From positions 1 through 55,978 of the IMG/VR virus record IMGVR_UViG_3300022413_000014: 55,978 nucleotides of DNA, one strand, 5' to 3'. The notes beneath the pieces are model-generated. The model had not been told where the DNA came from and ran no database searches. It was given only the letters and a program-made list of their open reading frames with translations. Position numbers and translations under genes: made by a program. Position 1 is the first letter of the stretch; every line of letters starts with the position of its first letter. Shown piece after piece: positions 49,773-55,978 of this stretch. The DNA comes from a virus.

Positions 49773-49893
49773 GGGCCGATGACCGTATGTTGTGATGGCA
49801 TTCCCATCGAGCCACCGTACGGGATTCTTCATCACTGGGTAGCAGTGGTCATCGGCCCCACCATCGGTCTGCGTCTGGCTGGCGAGACAGACC
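49773..49893. ncRNA. Structured non-coding stretch, possible RNA
   Basis: GGGCCGATGACC (49773-49784) pairs perfectly with GGTCATCGGCCC (49847-49858). Inside, CCGTA (49783-49787)/TACGG (49818-49822) and GTGATG (49792-49797)/CATCAC (49830-49835) interleave. A GGTCTG/CAGACC hairpin follows (49866-49893). No ORF covers the 49483-50079 gap. It may be a structured RNA or a control region; no known family was recognised. Confidence 0.4.
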
Positions 49894-49916
49894 GTTCATG
49901 AAACCATCATCAACAA

Positions 49917-49925
49917 TTATCAACG
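49917..49925. promoter_or_regulatory. DnaA-box-like sequence
   Basis: TTATCAACG in an AT-rich stretch, one mismatch from TTATCAACA. It lies in the non-coding gap and is of interest because the phage encodes a DnaA domain IV protein. Single sites occur by chance. Confidence 0.25.
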
Positions 49926-49942
49926 GTTATTTTCCATCCGAC

Positions 49943-49972
49943 GGAAAAGGGGGCCGACTGGTGCCGGCCCCC
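49943..49972 (-). terminator. GC-rich hairpin terminator, leftward
   Basis: GGGGGCCG (49949-49956)/CGGCCCCC (49965-49972) with leftward TTTTCC. It lies about 70 to 100 bases after the 50055-50083 promoter, so a short leader RNA of about 90 bases is expected. Confidence 0.6.
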
Positions 49973-50054
49973 TCCCCTTCGTACATTGCGGGATTTCACG
50001 ACGGGTTTTCTGATCGCCTCCTTTCGCTAGCTCTCACCACTAATCGAGACCGTG

Positions 50055-50083
50055 ATCATGATCTGTGCTGACAACGTTGTCAA
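50055..50083 (-). promoter_or_regulatory. Leftward promoter with perfect operator
   Basis: TTGACA (50083-50078), 17-bp spacer, CATGAT (50060-50055). TGACAACGTTGTCA (50069-50082) is a perfect palindrome over the -35 box. It points into the gene-free 49483-50079 gap, not directly at a gene. Confidence 0.6.
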
Positions 50084-50367
50084 GTATCAGCATCGGTGAT
50101 CACGAATACATCCTCGACGCCGATGCGCATCAGCCGGAGATACCCGGTCTTGATCTCGACCGAGAGCATGTGCCCGCGCGGCACCTCGATATATCCGTTG
50201 CTCTGTGCGTCGCACACGAGCCACATGCGATCATAGCCGTGGTGACTTTCGGCAAAATAACAGTCACCAGGAAGCAGGACGCGCGTGTTGACCTTGACGA
50301 TGTCAAGCCCGGCCGGCATCTCGCCGTCGCCACGTAGGGCTGCCCATAGCTTCCTGATGACCGTCAT
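50080..50367 (-). CDS. Hypothetical protein, 95 aa
   Basis: 95 residues from ATG 50367 (GAGGAG upstream). Strand-rich (TRVLLPGDCYFAES, then IEVPRGHMLSVEIKTG). No family is recognised. Its stop overlaps the operator at 50069-50082. Confidence 0.6.
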   Translation of the reverse strand: MTVIRKLWAALRGDGEMPAGLDIVKVNTRVLLPGDCYFAESHHGYDRMWLVCDAQSNGYIEVPRGHMLSVEIKTGYLRLMRIGVEDVFVITDADT

Positions 50368-50372
50368 GATGA

Positions 50373-50759
50373 TTACTCCTCGAAAACGTATCCGCGATCT
50401 TCCAGCCACTTCCTTTGCGACGGGGTCAGATCGATATAGCCGTTAGCACCTGGCGTCATAAGGCGCTTGGCGTCTTCGTGTTGCCATCTTTCTATCTTGG
50501 CCCCCACGGTCTCAACCTGGTATTCCTTGGCCGTGACATCTCCGAAGCGCTCGCGGGCTACCGCGTACCATGCGCGCTGCTCTGGCGTCAGATCCTCATG
50601 TCCTGGCAACGGCACCCACATCTCGCTGACGCCATCGAAGTGGTGGGTGCAGCTGATCAGCGCTTCCATGGCGTCGGTCTGCTCCTTCGATCCGGTGACC
50701 TTCATGGCATCGCCATCGCCGACCAGATCGATCCACATCTCGTAGTTCTGCATTGCCAT
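50373..50759 (-). CDS. Hypothetical protein, 128 aa
   Basis: 128 residues, acidic, with Trp/His-rich N-terminal half and LTPSQRKWLEDRGYVFEE at the end. AGGAGAG precedes ATG 50759. No family is recognised; part of the leftward small-gene run between terminase and portal. Confidence 0.6.
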   Translation of the reverse strand: MAMQNYEMWIDLVGDGDAMKVTGSKEQTDAMEALISCTHHFDGVSEMWVPLPGHEDLTPEQRAWYAVARERFGDVTAKEYQVETVGAKIERWQHEDAKRLMTPGANGYIDLTPSQRKWLEDRGYVFEE

Positions 50760-50770
50760 TGTGCTCTCCT

Positions 50771-51340
50771 TTACGCTTTCTTCTCCAACGTCGCCCGCGT
50801 GCTGAGCTTGTGCATGTCGAGCAACAGCGCCAAGGCCTGCTTGGCGTGATCATAGGGGACGTATACGTCGACCTTGATCCTGACCTCGTCCCCGTTGCCT
50901 ACGGCAGAAGCCCATGGCGAATATCGACTCATGAATTCGCGCATCTCATTGGTGAACAGATCTTCGATACGTTGCTTAGCTGCCTTGCGCTCGGAACTTA
51001 ACTGCCGGCTATGGACTTTCTGGCCGACCAACATTCGCAGACGCTCGGCGATCTTCTTGATGTTGTACGCGCCTGACCTATTCGGCTTATAGGTCACCGC
51101 CGGTGACGTCCTGATGTTGATCTCTGCATAGCCCGTGTCCTCGCGATGCCACGAATCGCCCCGGCAATACTGGCGAATTGTCAGATCGAAACCGTCGAGA
51201 TTCTCGCCGTTGACGGTCCATCTGCGCTGCCGCCCGGTTTGATCATCATGCGAAAGCGCGACGCCTTCGCCAGCGAGCTGCTCGATGAGCCATGCTGTCC
51301 ATGCAGACTCGTCGTACGTGGTTGGCTGTTCGGTGGACAT
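50771..51340 (-). CDS. Hypothetical protein, 189 aa
   Basis: 189 residues, mixed with a Glu/Arg-rich C-terminus. The AEINIRTSPAVTYKPNRSGAY strand region and a long basic helix (LSSERKAAKQRIEDLF) stand out. GGAAGGGG precedes the ATG. The family was not identified. Confidence 0.6.
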   Translation of the reverse strand: MSTEQPTTYDESAWTAWLIEQLAGEGVALSHDDQTGRQRRWTVNGENLDGFDLTIRQYCRGDSWHREDTGYAEINIRTSPAVTYKPNRSGAYNIKKIAERLRMLVGQKVHSRQLSSERKAAKQRIEDLFTNEMREFMSRYSPWASAVGNGDEVRIKVDVYVPYDHAKQALALLLDMHKLSTRATLEKKA

Positions 51341-51421
51341 TGCTTTCCCCTTCCTTGGTTGGTGGTCTCAGTCGGTGACCGCCCGTAGACGGCCACCTGC
51401 TGACATCACCTCCTTTGCTGA

Positions 51422-51535
51422 TTAAGCCGCTAGCTCGGCCATCTTCTCGGTCAGGTGCCACATGAGGCATAGGACCAGCGCGACGAGCGCGCCGACCCCG
51501 ATGGCCTTGACGATGGCCTTATCGACCTGGTTCAT
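51422..51535 (-). CDS. Small membrane protein, 37 aa
   Basis: 37 residues from ATG 51535, whose ribosome binding site lies in the end of the 51519 gene (GAGGAGATCGAGG). A basic N-terminus and one hydrophobic helix (about 12-28) with an acidic tail. A micro-protein of unknown role. Confidence 0.5.
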   Translation of the reverse strand: MNQVDKAIVKAIGVGALVALVLCLMWHLTEKMAELAA

Positions 51536-51929
51536 CCTCGATCTCCTCGCCCAGAGCTGGAATGAAGCTGGCATCCAGATCCCAATCCCAAGCGAACCGG
51601 CTGAGCGCAATCGCGAACCCTTCAGGACTTTCAATGGCGGTCTGTTCGAGGTTGTCATGAACGCCCTGCAGTTCCGTCAGGAATTGATCCTCACACTCAG
51701 CGAAGAGCGGGGCGATGCTAGGGGCCTGCTTCAACATCTCGATGACGCCCAGGCCCTCGGTGACCTCTCCATAAAGCTCGTTGGGGATCAGATGTCCGAT
51801 GGCGCATTTGTTGCCATCGGGGTCACGATAGGCGCAGGTTGAGCCGTCATCGACCAACGAAAAGTCGTTCTGAGCGATCAGCGCTTTGGCCGCCGTCTCG
51901 AACGCGGTCTGATGGGTGTAGGGTGTCAT
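51519..51929 (-). CDS. Acidic hypothetical protein, 136 aa
   Basis: 136 residues, acidic, with a CAYRDPDGNKCAIGHLIP motif near residue 35 (two cysteines and a histidine, perhaps metal-binding). No family is recognised. A terminator hairpin lies just upstream, so it may have its own transcript. Confidence 0.6.
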   Translation of the reverse strand: MTPYTHQTAFETAAKALIAQNDFSLVDDGSTCAYRDPDGNKCAIGHLIPNELYGEVTEGLGVIEMLKQAPSIAPLFAECEDQFLTELQGVHDNLEQTAIESPEGFAIALSRFAWDWDLDASFIPALGEEIEDEPGR

Positions 51930-51947
51930 TTCTCGTTCCTTCCAATG

Positions 51948-51969
51948 AAAAGGCCCGCCGAAGCGGGCC
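51948..51969 (-). terminator. Leftward intrinsic terminator
   Basis: Leftward GGCCCGC-TTCG-GCGGGCC (51969-51952) then TTTTC. The same GCCCGC-CGAA-GCGGGC core recurs at 52509-52524. Confidence 0.7.
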
Positions 51970-51976
51970 AGGGTGA

Positions 51977-52186
51977 TCAGGTCCAGCCGAAGCGGGACTT
52001 GAGGTCATCAAGTTCCTTGCGCGTTCGCGCGTCGAACCCGTCCCGCCTAGTCTGGGGCCACCAGCTTTGATGGCGGTCAGGGTTGGCTAAGCGCGCCTCA
52101 AGCGACTTACGCTTGCTCTCGCCGGCCTTGCGGTCGACGGCGTCAAGCTCGGCCTTCAGTCGGTCGAATGCACTATTGACGGTCAT
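51977..52186 (-). CDS. Basic hypothetical protein, 69 aa
   Basis: 69 residues, Lys/Arg/Asp-rich with ELDAVDRKAGESKRKSLEARL as a helix. No family is recognised. Confidence 0.6.
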   Translation of the reverse strand: MTVNSAFDRLKAELDAVDRKAGESKRKSLEARLANPDRHQSWWPQTRRDGFDARTRKELDDLKSRFGWT

Positions 52187-52239
52187 GATGGTCTCCTTGG
52201 TTGAACGATCCTTAGGGGTGCCTGCCGTGGTTGTGCTGG

Positions 52240-52449
52240 TTAGCAGCGTTCCAGGCGGGTTGTTTTTACGAATTCATATCGCTCGCTGACGATGTGCTGG
52301 ATGCGGGCGAAGTTGCCTTTTGACGTCCTGGCCAAGCCGATGATCTGCCACGTTCCGGCAGCCTCGGCCTCGGGGTGCTTCATGACGATGTGATCTCGGC
52401 CGATAACCTGGCCCTTGGCATCTTTTGTTGAGTTGATAAATGCTAGCAT
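52240..52449 (-). CDS. Hypothetical protein, 69 aa
   Basis: 69 residues from ATG 52449 (AGGAGAC upstream); the longer frame is a shadow. Strand-rich, with GQVIGRDHIVMKHPEAEAAG and GLARTSKGNFARI. No family is recognised. A hairpin follows the upstream gene. Confidence 0.6.
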   Translation of the reverse strand: MLAFINSTKDAKGQVIGRDHIVMKHPEAEAAGTWQIIGLARTSKGNFARIQHIVSERYEFVKTTRLERC

Positions 52450-52508
52450 GGGATGTCTCCTGCTCTTTAGGCAGGCACTCCCAAGGGTCGTCGCATTGGC
52501 TTGAAGGT

Positions 52509-52524
52509 GCCCGCCGAAGCGGGC
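52509..52524 (-). terminator. Hairpin after the 52530 gene
   Basis: GCCCGC-CGAA-GCGGGC; the same core as the 51952 hairpin but without a good U-run. It may be a weak terminator or an mRNA end-protecting structure. Confidence 0.45.
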
Positions 52525-52529
52525 TTGGC

Positions 52530-52853
52530 TCATTCAATGTCGGCGACAAGATCTGCAAGTGATTCGGTGCGGGCGTTTGCACTGTAGTCGGACAGGACGT
52601 CGATGCCGTTGCCGTGAATGAATAGCATCCATCCAACGCGCTTTGATGCACCCGGAAGAGCATCATCAGTTAGCTTGATGATTGTCTCGTCTGACGATCC
52701 GACATGATAGCCGATCTCTTTGAGGTCAGAACTGTCGACCAGGGTCTCATCTTCGCCGTCGCTGACGGTCACCTTCATGCTTGCATCTATGGCTGCTTTT
52801 AGGATGCGCTCGATGATAAGTCGCTCGATGATGTCAATCTGCGATATGGACAT
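52530..52853 (-). CDS. Hypothetical protein, 107 aa
   Basis: 107 residues from ATG 52853 (GGAGG upstream). Helical N-terminus (IDIIERLIIERILKAAIDAS), then acidic strand-rich part. It is the first gene after the 53043 operator-promoter. A leader of about 170 bases with a GATCGG/CCGATC hairpin lies between. Confidence 0.6.
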   Translation of the reverse strand: MSISQIDIIERLIIERILKAAIDASMKVTVSDGEDETLVDSSDLKEIGYHVGSSDETIIKLTDDALPGASKRVGWMLFIHGNGIDVLSDYSANARTESLADLVADIE

Positions 52854-53028
52854 GGAAGCCTCCAAGCTTAGGGTGGACACTTCCAAGCCAATGTCTTGTT
52901 CTCTGCGCTCCCTACTGGAAGCCCTTCGGGCCCGCGACCTATCCGTCTGACTGTCTGATCCTTGGCTAGAAGGACCGGGCTATCTGGGATCGGTTGGCTC
53001 CGATCGCTTGCCCTTTAACCATGAAACA

Positions 53029-53057
53029 AGTGTACGGACCTATGACAAGCTTGTCAA
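53029..53057 (-). promoter_or_regulatory. Leftward promoter with perfect operator
   Basis: TTGACA (53057-53052), 17-bp spacer, TACACT (53034-53029). TGACAAGCTTGTCA (53043-53056) is a perfect palindrome over the -35 box. The bases after the -10 match the 55526 promoter (TACACTTG.TT.ATGG). Confidence 0.75.
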
Positions 53058-53088
53058 CGATGTCGGATAAAAAAATTGCGTTTTGTTT

Positions 53089-53331
53089 TTACCCTGATGA
53101 CGTCCCCTCCTTGGGATTGTTCAGTGTCGTCAGGCAGGCGCGTGCCATGGCCTCAGTCAGGCTGTAAGGGTCGTTTCCCCTAATCGGCACGCTGATCGAT
53201 GGATAACGCGCCATCACCAGAACGTGACGCTGATCAATCGGTGAAAAGTCGACTTCATAGGACGAGAGGCCAGGCTGGCTGATCACGGCGCGGAAGCCGC
53301 CACCGGGCTCGGTCAAGATGACGGGCTTCAT
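53089..53331 (-). CDS. Hypothetical protein, 80 aa
   Basis: 80 residues from ATG 53331 (AAGGAC upstream). Short strands (GGGFRAVISQPGLSSYEVDFS) and a C-terminal SLTEAMARACLTTLNN helix. No family is recognised. It ends just before the 53029 promoter and overlaps the next by four bases. Confidence 0.6.
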   Translation of the reverse strand: MKPVILTEPGGGFRAVISQPGLSSYEVDFSPIDQRHVLVMARYPSISVPIRGNDPYSLTEAMARACLTTLNNPKEGTSSG

Positions 53332-53714
53332 AACGGTGTCCTTTTGATCTGGATGTCTGTGCCGCCGCAGTGCTTGCAACGCGCGGTGATGATCTGGTCG
53401 GACTCAGGCTCGTCATCATCAGGGACATAGTCAGGATGCTGCTCGTCCACATGCAGCGTCACCTCACCTCGATCACCCCTCTTGAACGAGATGTCGCAGA
53501 AGCGTTGCAGGCCAGCGGGGAGGAACGCCAGATTGAGGCGAAGGACGCCGTATAGGAGCGCTGCTGCCACCACGATCAGCGCGACGGCGAACCCGGGACC
53601 AGCGTCAGGGACTCGCTCGCGATAGCTACCGAAGACAGCATCGGAAAAGGCCACGATGCCGAGAAGCGCTAGCGGGATGCTGGCTGCTGACTTGATCAGC
53701 TGCGATAGGGTCAC
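53328..53714 (-). CDS. Membrane protein with C-terminal zinc ribbon
   Basis: 128 residues: two hydrophobic helices (about 8-27 and 41-58), then a soluble acidic part and a CKHCGGTDI end that looks like half a zinc ribbon. Function unknown. It overlaps both neighbours by four bases. Confidence 0.6.
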   Translation of the reverse strand: MTLSQLIKSAASIPLALLGIVAFSDAVFGSYRERVPDAGPGFAVALIVVAAALLYGVLRLNLAFLPAGLQRFCDISFKRGDRGEVTLHVDEQHPDYVPDDDEPESDQIITARCKHCGGTDIQIKRTPL

Positions 53715-54031
53715 TTGTCCGCCCCCTTGAAGATGGCATCTGCCAGCTCATCGAAGGTGGTTGCGCTGATCACTTCGACCTTGGCGTCAGGTCCTCGGCC
53801 TTCGCGCACCCAATCAGCAAAGCTCATGTCGGCCGGGCAGCGCGCCTTGATGTGGTCAAGCTCGTTAAAGCGCTTGGCATCGGCCTCCAAGCCTGGTGCG
53901 CAGTTCGGGCAGGTGGCCTTCGCGCCGAAGATGAAGCCGCCGGACTGATCGCTTGACGTCCAATCTTCATTGCACCAGTCGCACAGCACCAGCGCGCCGA
54001 GGTGGGTGATGGTCTCACGAGTGATGGTCAT
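53711..54031 (-). CDS. Zinc-finger-like hypothetical protein, 106 aa
   Basis: 106 residues with a four-cysteine pattern LCDWCNEDW and ATCPNCAPG (about residues 16-45), a zinc-binding ribbon. The rest is helical and acidic. No family is recognised. Overlaps both neighbours by four bases. Confidence 0.65.
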   Translation of the reverse strand: MTITRETITHLGALVLCDWCNEDWTSSDQSGGFIFGAKATCPNCAPGLEADAKRFNELDHIKARCPADMSFADWVREGRGPDAKVEVISATTFDELADAIFKGADK

Positions 54032-54261
54032 GACCGTTCCTTCCCATCTTTATCGACCGCGCTGTCAAGATCATCCATCAGCACAGCAAGCGAGCGTGCC
54101 ATCAGGCTGTCCGCCGTTGGGTGCAACGTGCTGACGTTCATTATGATCAGCGGGATCGCTTTCTTTATGTTGACCCCAGATGGGTATATCCGAGCTGTGA
54201 TCACGCTATAGGAGGCAATAACCTCAGCCTGATGGCGCTTGCTGTTGATGATCCGGCTCAT
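54028..54261 (-). CDS. Hypothetical protein, paralogue of 54574
   Basis: 77 residues. IINSKRHQAEVIASYSVITARIYP aligns with TTRSKHHKAHLTAAISCNEIQIYP of the 54574 protein, and both end with a similar helix (LAVLMDDLDSAVDK and LLDALDQKVEQ). Function unknown. The ATG overlaps the stop of 54258. Confidence 0.65.
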   Translation of the reverse strand: MSRIINSKRHQAEVIASYSVITARIYPSGVNIKKAIPLIIMNVSTLHPTADSLMARSLAVLMDDLDSAVDKDGKERS

Positions 54262-54581
54262 GACCTGGCCACCTTGATCGCGATGTGCTGGACGTGCTCG
54301 CCGTGGGGGATGTCAGGGATCTTGATCGAGGCTTTCTTATAGCCGTCATGGTCATAGTCGATGCGGCTGTCGATGATCTCACCTTTGACGGGGCCACCCT
54401 CATGGGTGCGGTCACGATAAACCGCGATATGCGCCCAATAGGTGCCGTCAGACGTGCGCGTGACCTCGACGTTGCCGCCGGGGAACTCGATTGCTGCGGT
54501 CGAAGGCTCGGGGTGCTTGCGGTCGCCCTCGAATACGATCACGCAGCTGTCGGTGCTATGGGTGACCTTGGCTCTAGCCAT
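54258..54581 (-). CDS. Strand-rich hypothetical protein, 107 aa
   Basis: 107 residues with repeating strands (SCVIVFEGDRK, AAIEFPGGNVEVT, YWAHIAVYRDR, KKASIKIPDI). No family is recognised. It lies between the two paralogues 54028 and 54574. Confidence 0.6.
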   Translation of the reverse strand: MARAKVTHSTDSCVIVFEGDRKHPEPSTAAIEFPGGNVEVTRTSDGTYWAHIAVYRDRTHEGGPVKGEIIDSRIDYDHDGYKKASIKIPDIPHGEHVQHIAIKVARS

Positions 54582-54822
54582 GTTCCACCTTCCTATTCAG
54601 TTCCAGTGCCTGCTCGACCTTCTGGTCAAGCGCATCCAACAGCGTGGACACGGCCAACGCCGCGAGACTGTCGCTTATTAGGTTGATGTGGCTGACATTG
54701 ACGGTCATCAGCGGCGATGCCGTCTTGACGTTGGCGTTGATCGGGTAGATCTGGATCTCGTTGCATGAGATCGCGGCCGTCAGATGCGCCTTGTGATGCT
54801 TGCTTCTGGTGGTGCTGGCCAT
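54574..54822 (-). CDS. Hypothetical protein, paralogue of 54028
   Basis: 82 residues. N-terminal strand region and C-terminal helix align with the 54028 protein at about one residue in three. It overlaps the 54258 gene by eight bases. The pair suggests duplication around 54258. Function unknown. Confidence 0.65.
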   Translation of the reverse strand: MASTTRSKHHKAHLTAAISCNEIQIYPINANVKTASPLMTVNVSHINLISDSLAALAVSTLLDALDQKVEQALELNRKVEHG

Positions 54823-54831
54823 GGTGGACTC

Positions 54832-55146
54832 CTATTTGAAAGCGCCTGGAACTCGCGGCAAGACCGGACGGCCCTGCGCACGCGTCAGCGCATCGTCGAA
54901 GCTGTTGGCCGGGCGGAAGCCCGAGCGATAAGTAGCGAAGGCGGCTTCCAGCTCAGCCTCGTCTATGTCCTTCAGCCTGTACTTGCCAAGGCACTCGGCC
55001 GCGAGCACGTCGTCGCTGTCGCTGATCAGCCGCTGCTCGATCGAGGCCATGCTTTTGTCGAGAGCGCCGCGCGTCAGCCAGCGCTGCACGATGGCCGCAA
55101 GCATGCCGTCACGCGTGGTGTAGTGCTTATCCTGGAAGATGTTCAT
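54832..55146 (-). CDS. Helical hypothetical protein, 104 aa
   Basis: 104 residues, mostly helix (MLAAIVQRWLTRGALDKSM, then RLKDIDEAELEAAFATYR), ending with a proline-rich tail. No family is recognised. Upstream gene ends six bases before. Confidence 0.6.
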   Translation of the reverse strand: MNIFQDKHYTTRDGMLAAIVQRWLTRGALDKSMASIEQRLISDSDDVLAAECLGKYRLKDIDEAELEAAFATYRSGFRPANSFDDALTRAQGRPVLPRVPGAFK

Positions 55147-55152
55147 TGCCGG

Positions 55153-55485
55153 TTACCCTGCCTCAGCGGTCACAAAACCCTCATATTCACAAAGGGCCTC
55201 GACCTCGTCGATCGTCTCTTGATCCTGTCCGTCTCGGACCACTGTGACAGCTTCGCTGCCACGCACGTCTACTCGATAGACGTGGTAGCCGGTGCGCGTG
55301 TCTGCTGGGTTATTGCGTTGGAAATCGTAGCTTCTTCCATGCTCGCCTATATCAGAATCGATCAATTTAGCGGCGGCAATTCCAGCCTTTTCGGCGTCGC
55401 TGTAATCGCTGTTGCTATAACCGACCAAGTCGCGGCTATCTCCAAAAATGTAACCGCTGCCGTTATCTATAAGGATTACGTGCAT
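55153..55485 (-). CDS. Hypothetical protein, first gene after terminase
   Basis: 110 residues, acidic, strand-helix mix (MHVILIDNGSGYIFGDSRD). No family is recognised. It is the first gene after the 55526 promoter, in a run of small genes between terminase and portal. Confidence 0.6.
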   Translation of the reverse strand: MHVILIDNGSGYIFGDSRDLVGYSNSDYSDAEKAGIAAAKLIDSDIGEHGRSYDFQRNNPADTRTGYHVYRVDVRGSEAVTVVRDGQDQETIDEVEALCEYEGFVTAEAG

Positions 55486-55525
55486 GTCTCATCTCCTACC
55501 TGCACTACGGTTTACCCATAAAGCA

Positions 55526-55554
55526 AGTGTATGGATAAAAGACAAGCTTGTCAA
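55526..55554 (-). promoter_or_regulatory. Leftward promoter with operator
   Basis: TTGACA (55554-55549), 17-bp spacer, TACACT (55531-55526). AGACAAGCTTGTCA (55540-55553) overlaps the -35 box. The region just after the -10 matches the 53029 promoter. Confidence 0.75.
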
Positions 55555-55567
55555 GCATCGGAATGGC

Positions 55568-55599
55568 AGGGCGGGGCTTACCCTGATGCTAGGGCGGGG
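55568..55599. repeat. Two 9-bp direct repeats after the terminase gene
   Basis: AGGGCGGGG at 55568-55576 and 55591-55599, in the gap between the terminase stop and the next promoter. Role not known. Confidence 0.4.
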
Positions 55600-55602
55600 A
55601 TG

Positions 55603-55978
55603 TCAAAACCCGCCTGCTACCTTGCCCTTGGTGCCCAGCATCGACAGCTTGAAGAATGCCGAACTTCTAAGTGCATCGGCGTAGTGCGAACTCCAATTAT
55701 GATTCGGTCGCCGATTGACCTCGCGCTTTTCGTCCCGATCCCATTGATAGGCCTTGAGCGCACGCAGGCCTTCGGCACATTCGATTTCGTCGAATTCGAA
55801 GAACGGAAAGATATTTCGAATCTCATTGATGCCGAGAATAGGGTCACCGCGCGCCATCACACGCACGGGTTGGCCGGTCAAGCGCTTGACGCAGTTCTCG
55901 GTGCTCTCGCCGCTGTTGCGGTCGCGGTTGGCTCCGTCATGGGGCAGGACATGGCCACGATAGCTGATGCCCAGCTCG
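55603..55978 (-). CDS. terL: Large terminase subunit, C-terminal part
   Basis: The frame is open to the right edge, so only the last 124 or so residues are seen. YRGHVLPHDGANRDRNSGES, GINEIRNIFPFFEFDEIEC, then GLRALKAYQWDRDEKR and NHNWSSHYADALR are the nuclease-domain end of phage TerL; the Asp in SHYADALR is a likely metal-binding residue. TerL packages DNA into the head. The gene is leftward, with about 7.5 kb of small genes between it and the portal. Confidence 0.85.
   Translation of the reverse strand, partial: ELGISYRGHVLPHDGANRDRNSGESTENCVKRLTGQPVRVMARGDPILGINEIRNIFPFFEFDEIECAEGLRALKAYQWDRDEKREVNRRPNHNWSSHYADALRSSAFFKLSMLGTKGKVAGGF

Noticed and set aside
51395-51414. Possible 12-residue leader peptide after AGGAGGTG before gene 51340
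   Set aside because: The ribosome binding site is only two bases from the ATG and the peptide has no codon run that would suggest attenuation.
1-55978. Integrase, attachment site, tRNA genes, CRISPR array
   Set aside because: No recombinase motif, cloverleaf or regularly spaced direct repeats were seen. Part of the genome lies outside the window, so absence is not proof.

Overview
The window is most of the genome of a tailed, siphovirus-like double-stranded DNA phage with a GC-rich genome. The evidence is a portal protein, an intein-split minor head protein, a scaffold, a major capsid protein, head-tail connectors, a tail tube with frameshifted assembly chaperones, a 1309-residue tape measure, a tip/fibre cluster, a lysis cassette, a replication module and the C-terminus of the large terminase at the right edge. 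The host is probably a GC-rich proteobacterium, perhaps an alphaproteobacterium; this is inferred from gene types and promoter sequences only. No integrase, tRNA or CRISPR array was seen, so lifestyle is open.

Layout. 1-1887: leftward small genes, including a protein that is only a DnaA DNA-binding domain. 1981-2262: a small rightward ribbon-helix-helix-like regulator. 2252-7827: leftward replication genes (HNH nuclease, DnaB-like helicase, two winged-helix replication proteins, RusA resolvase, DUF2303), with interleaved inverted repeats at 5690-5791. 8219-8725: a divergent control region with an HTH regulator. 8726-12470: rightward recombination genes (YqaJ-type exonuclease, RecT-type annealing protein). 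12467-13321: a glycosidase-like gene. 13483-14241: a free-standing HNH nuclease gene. 14306-20294: leftward fibre-like protein with eighteen 21-residue repeats, then lysis genes. 20482-22957: rightward tail tube and frameshifted chaperones, inverted relative to the rest of the tail module. 22952-38323: leftward tail and head genes up to the capsid protein. 38478-39347: scaffold. 39425-43792: a membrane/envelope island (SPFH protein, superinfection-immunity family protein, exported protein). 44061-48044: minor head protein with intein, then portal. 48164-49180: small rightward genes. 49177-55485: leftward small unknown genes. 55603-55978: terminase.

Two features stand out. First, the intein in the minor head protein contains an HNH endonuclease gene in a different reading frame with its own strong ribosome binding site, while the intein frame stays open right through it. 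Second, at least ten copies of a 14-bp palindrome, TGACAANNTTGTCA, are spread over the genome; in several its left arm is the -35 box of a promoter, so one regulator (probably the 8219-8617 HTH protein or the 1981-2262 protein) may control many operons.

Most genes read leftward in tightly overlapping runs (ATGA, TGATG and TAATG junctions). Small rightward islands (1981, 8726-12470, 13483, 20482-22957, 42228, 43176, 48164-49180) interrupt them.
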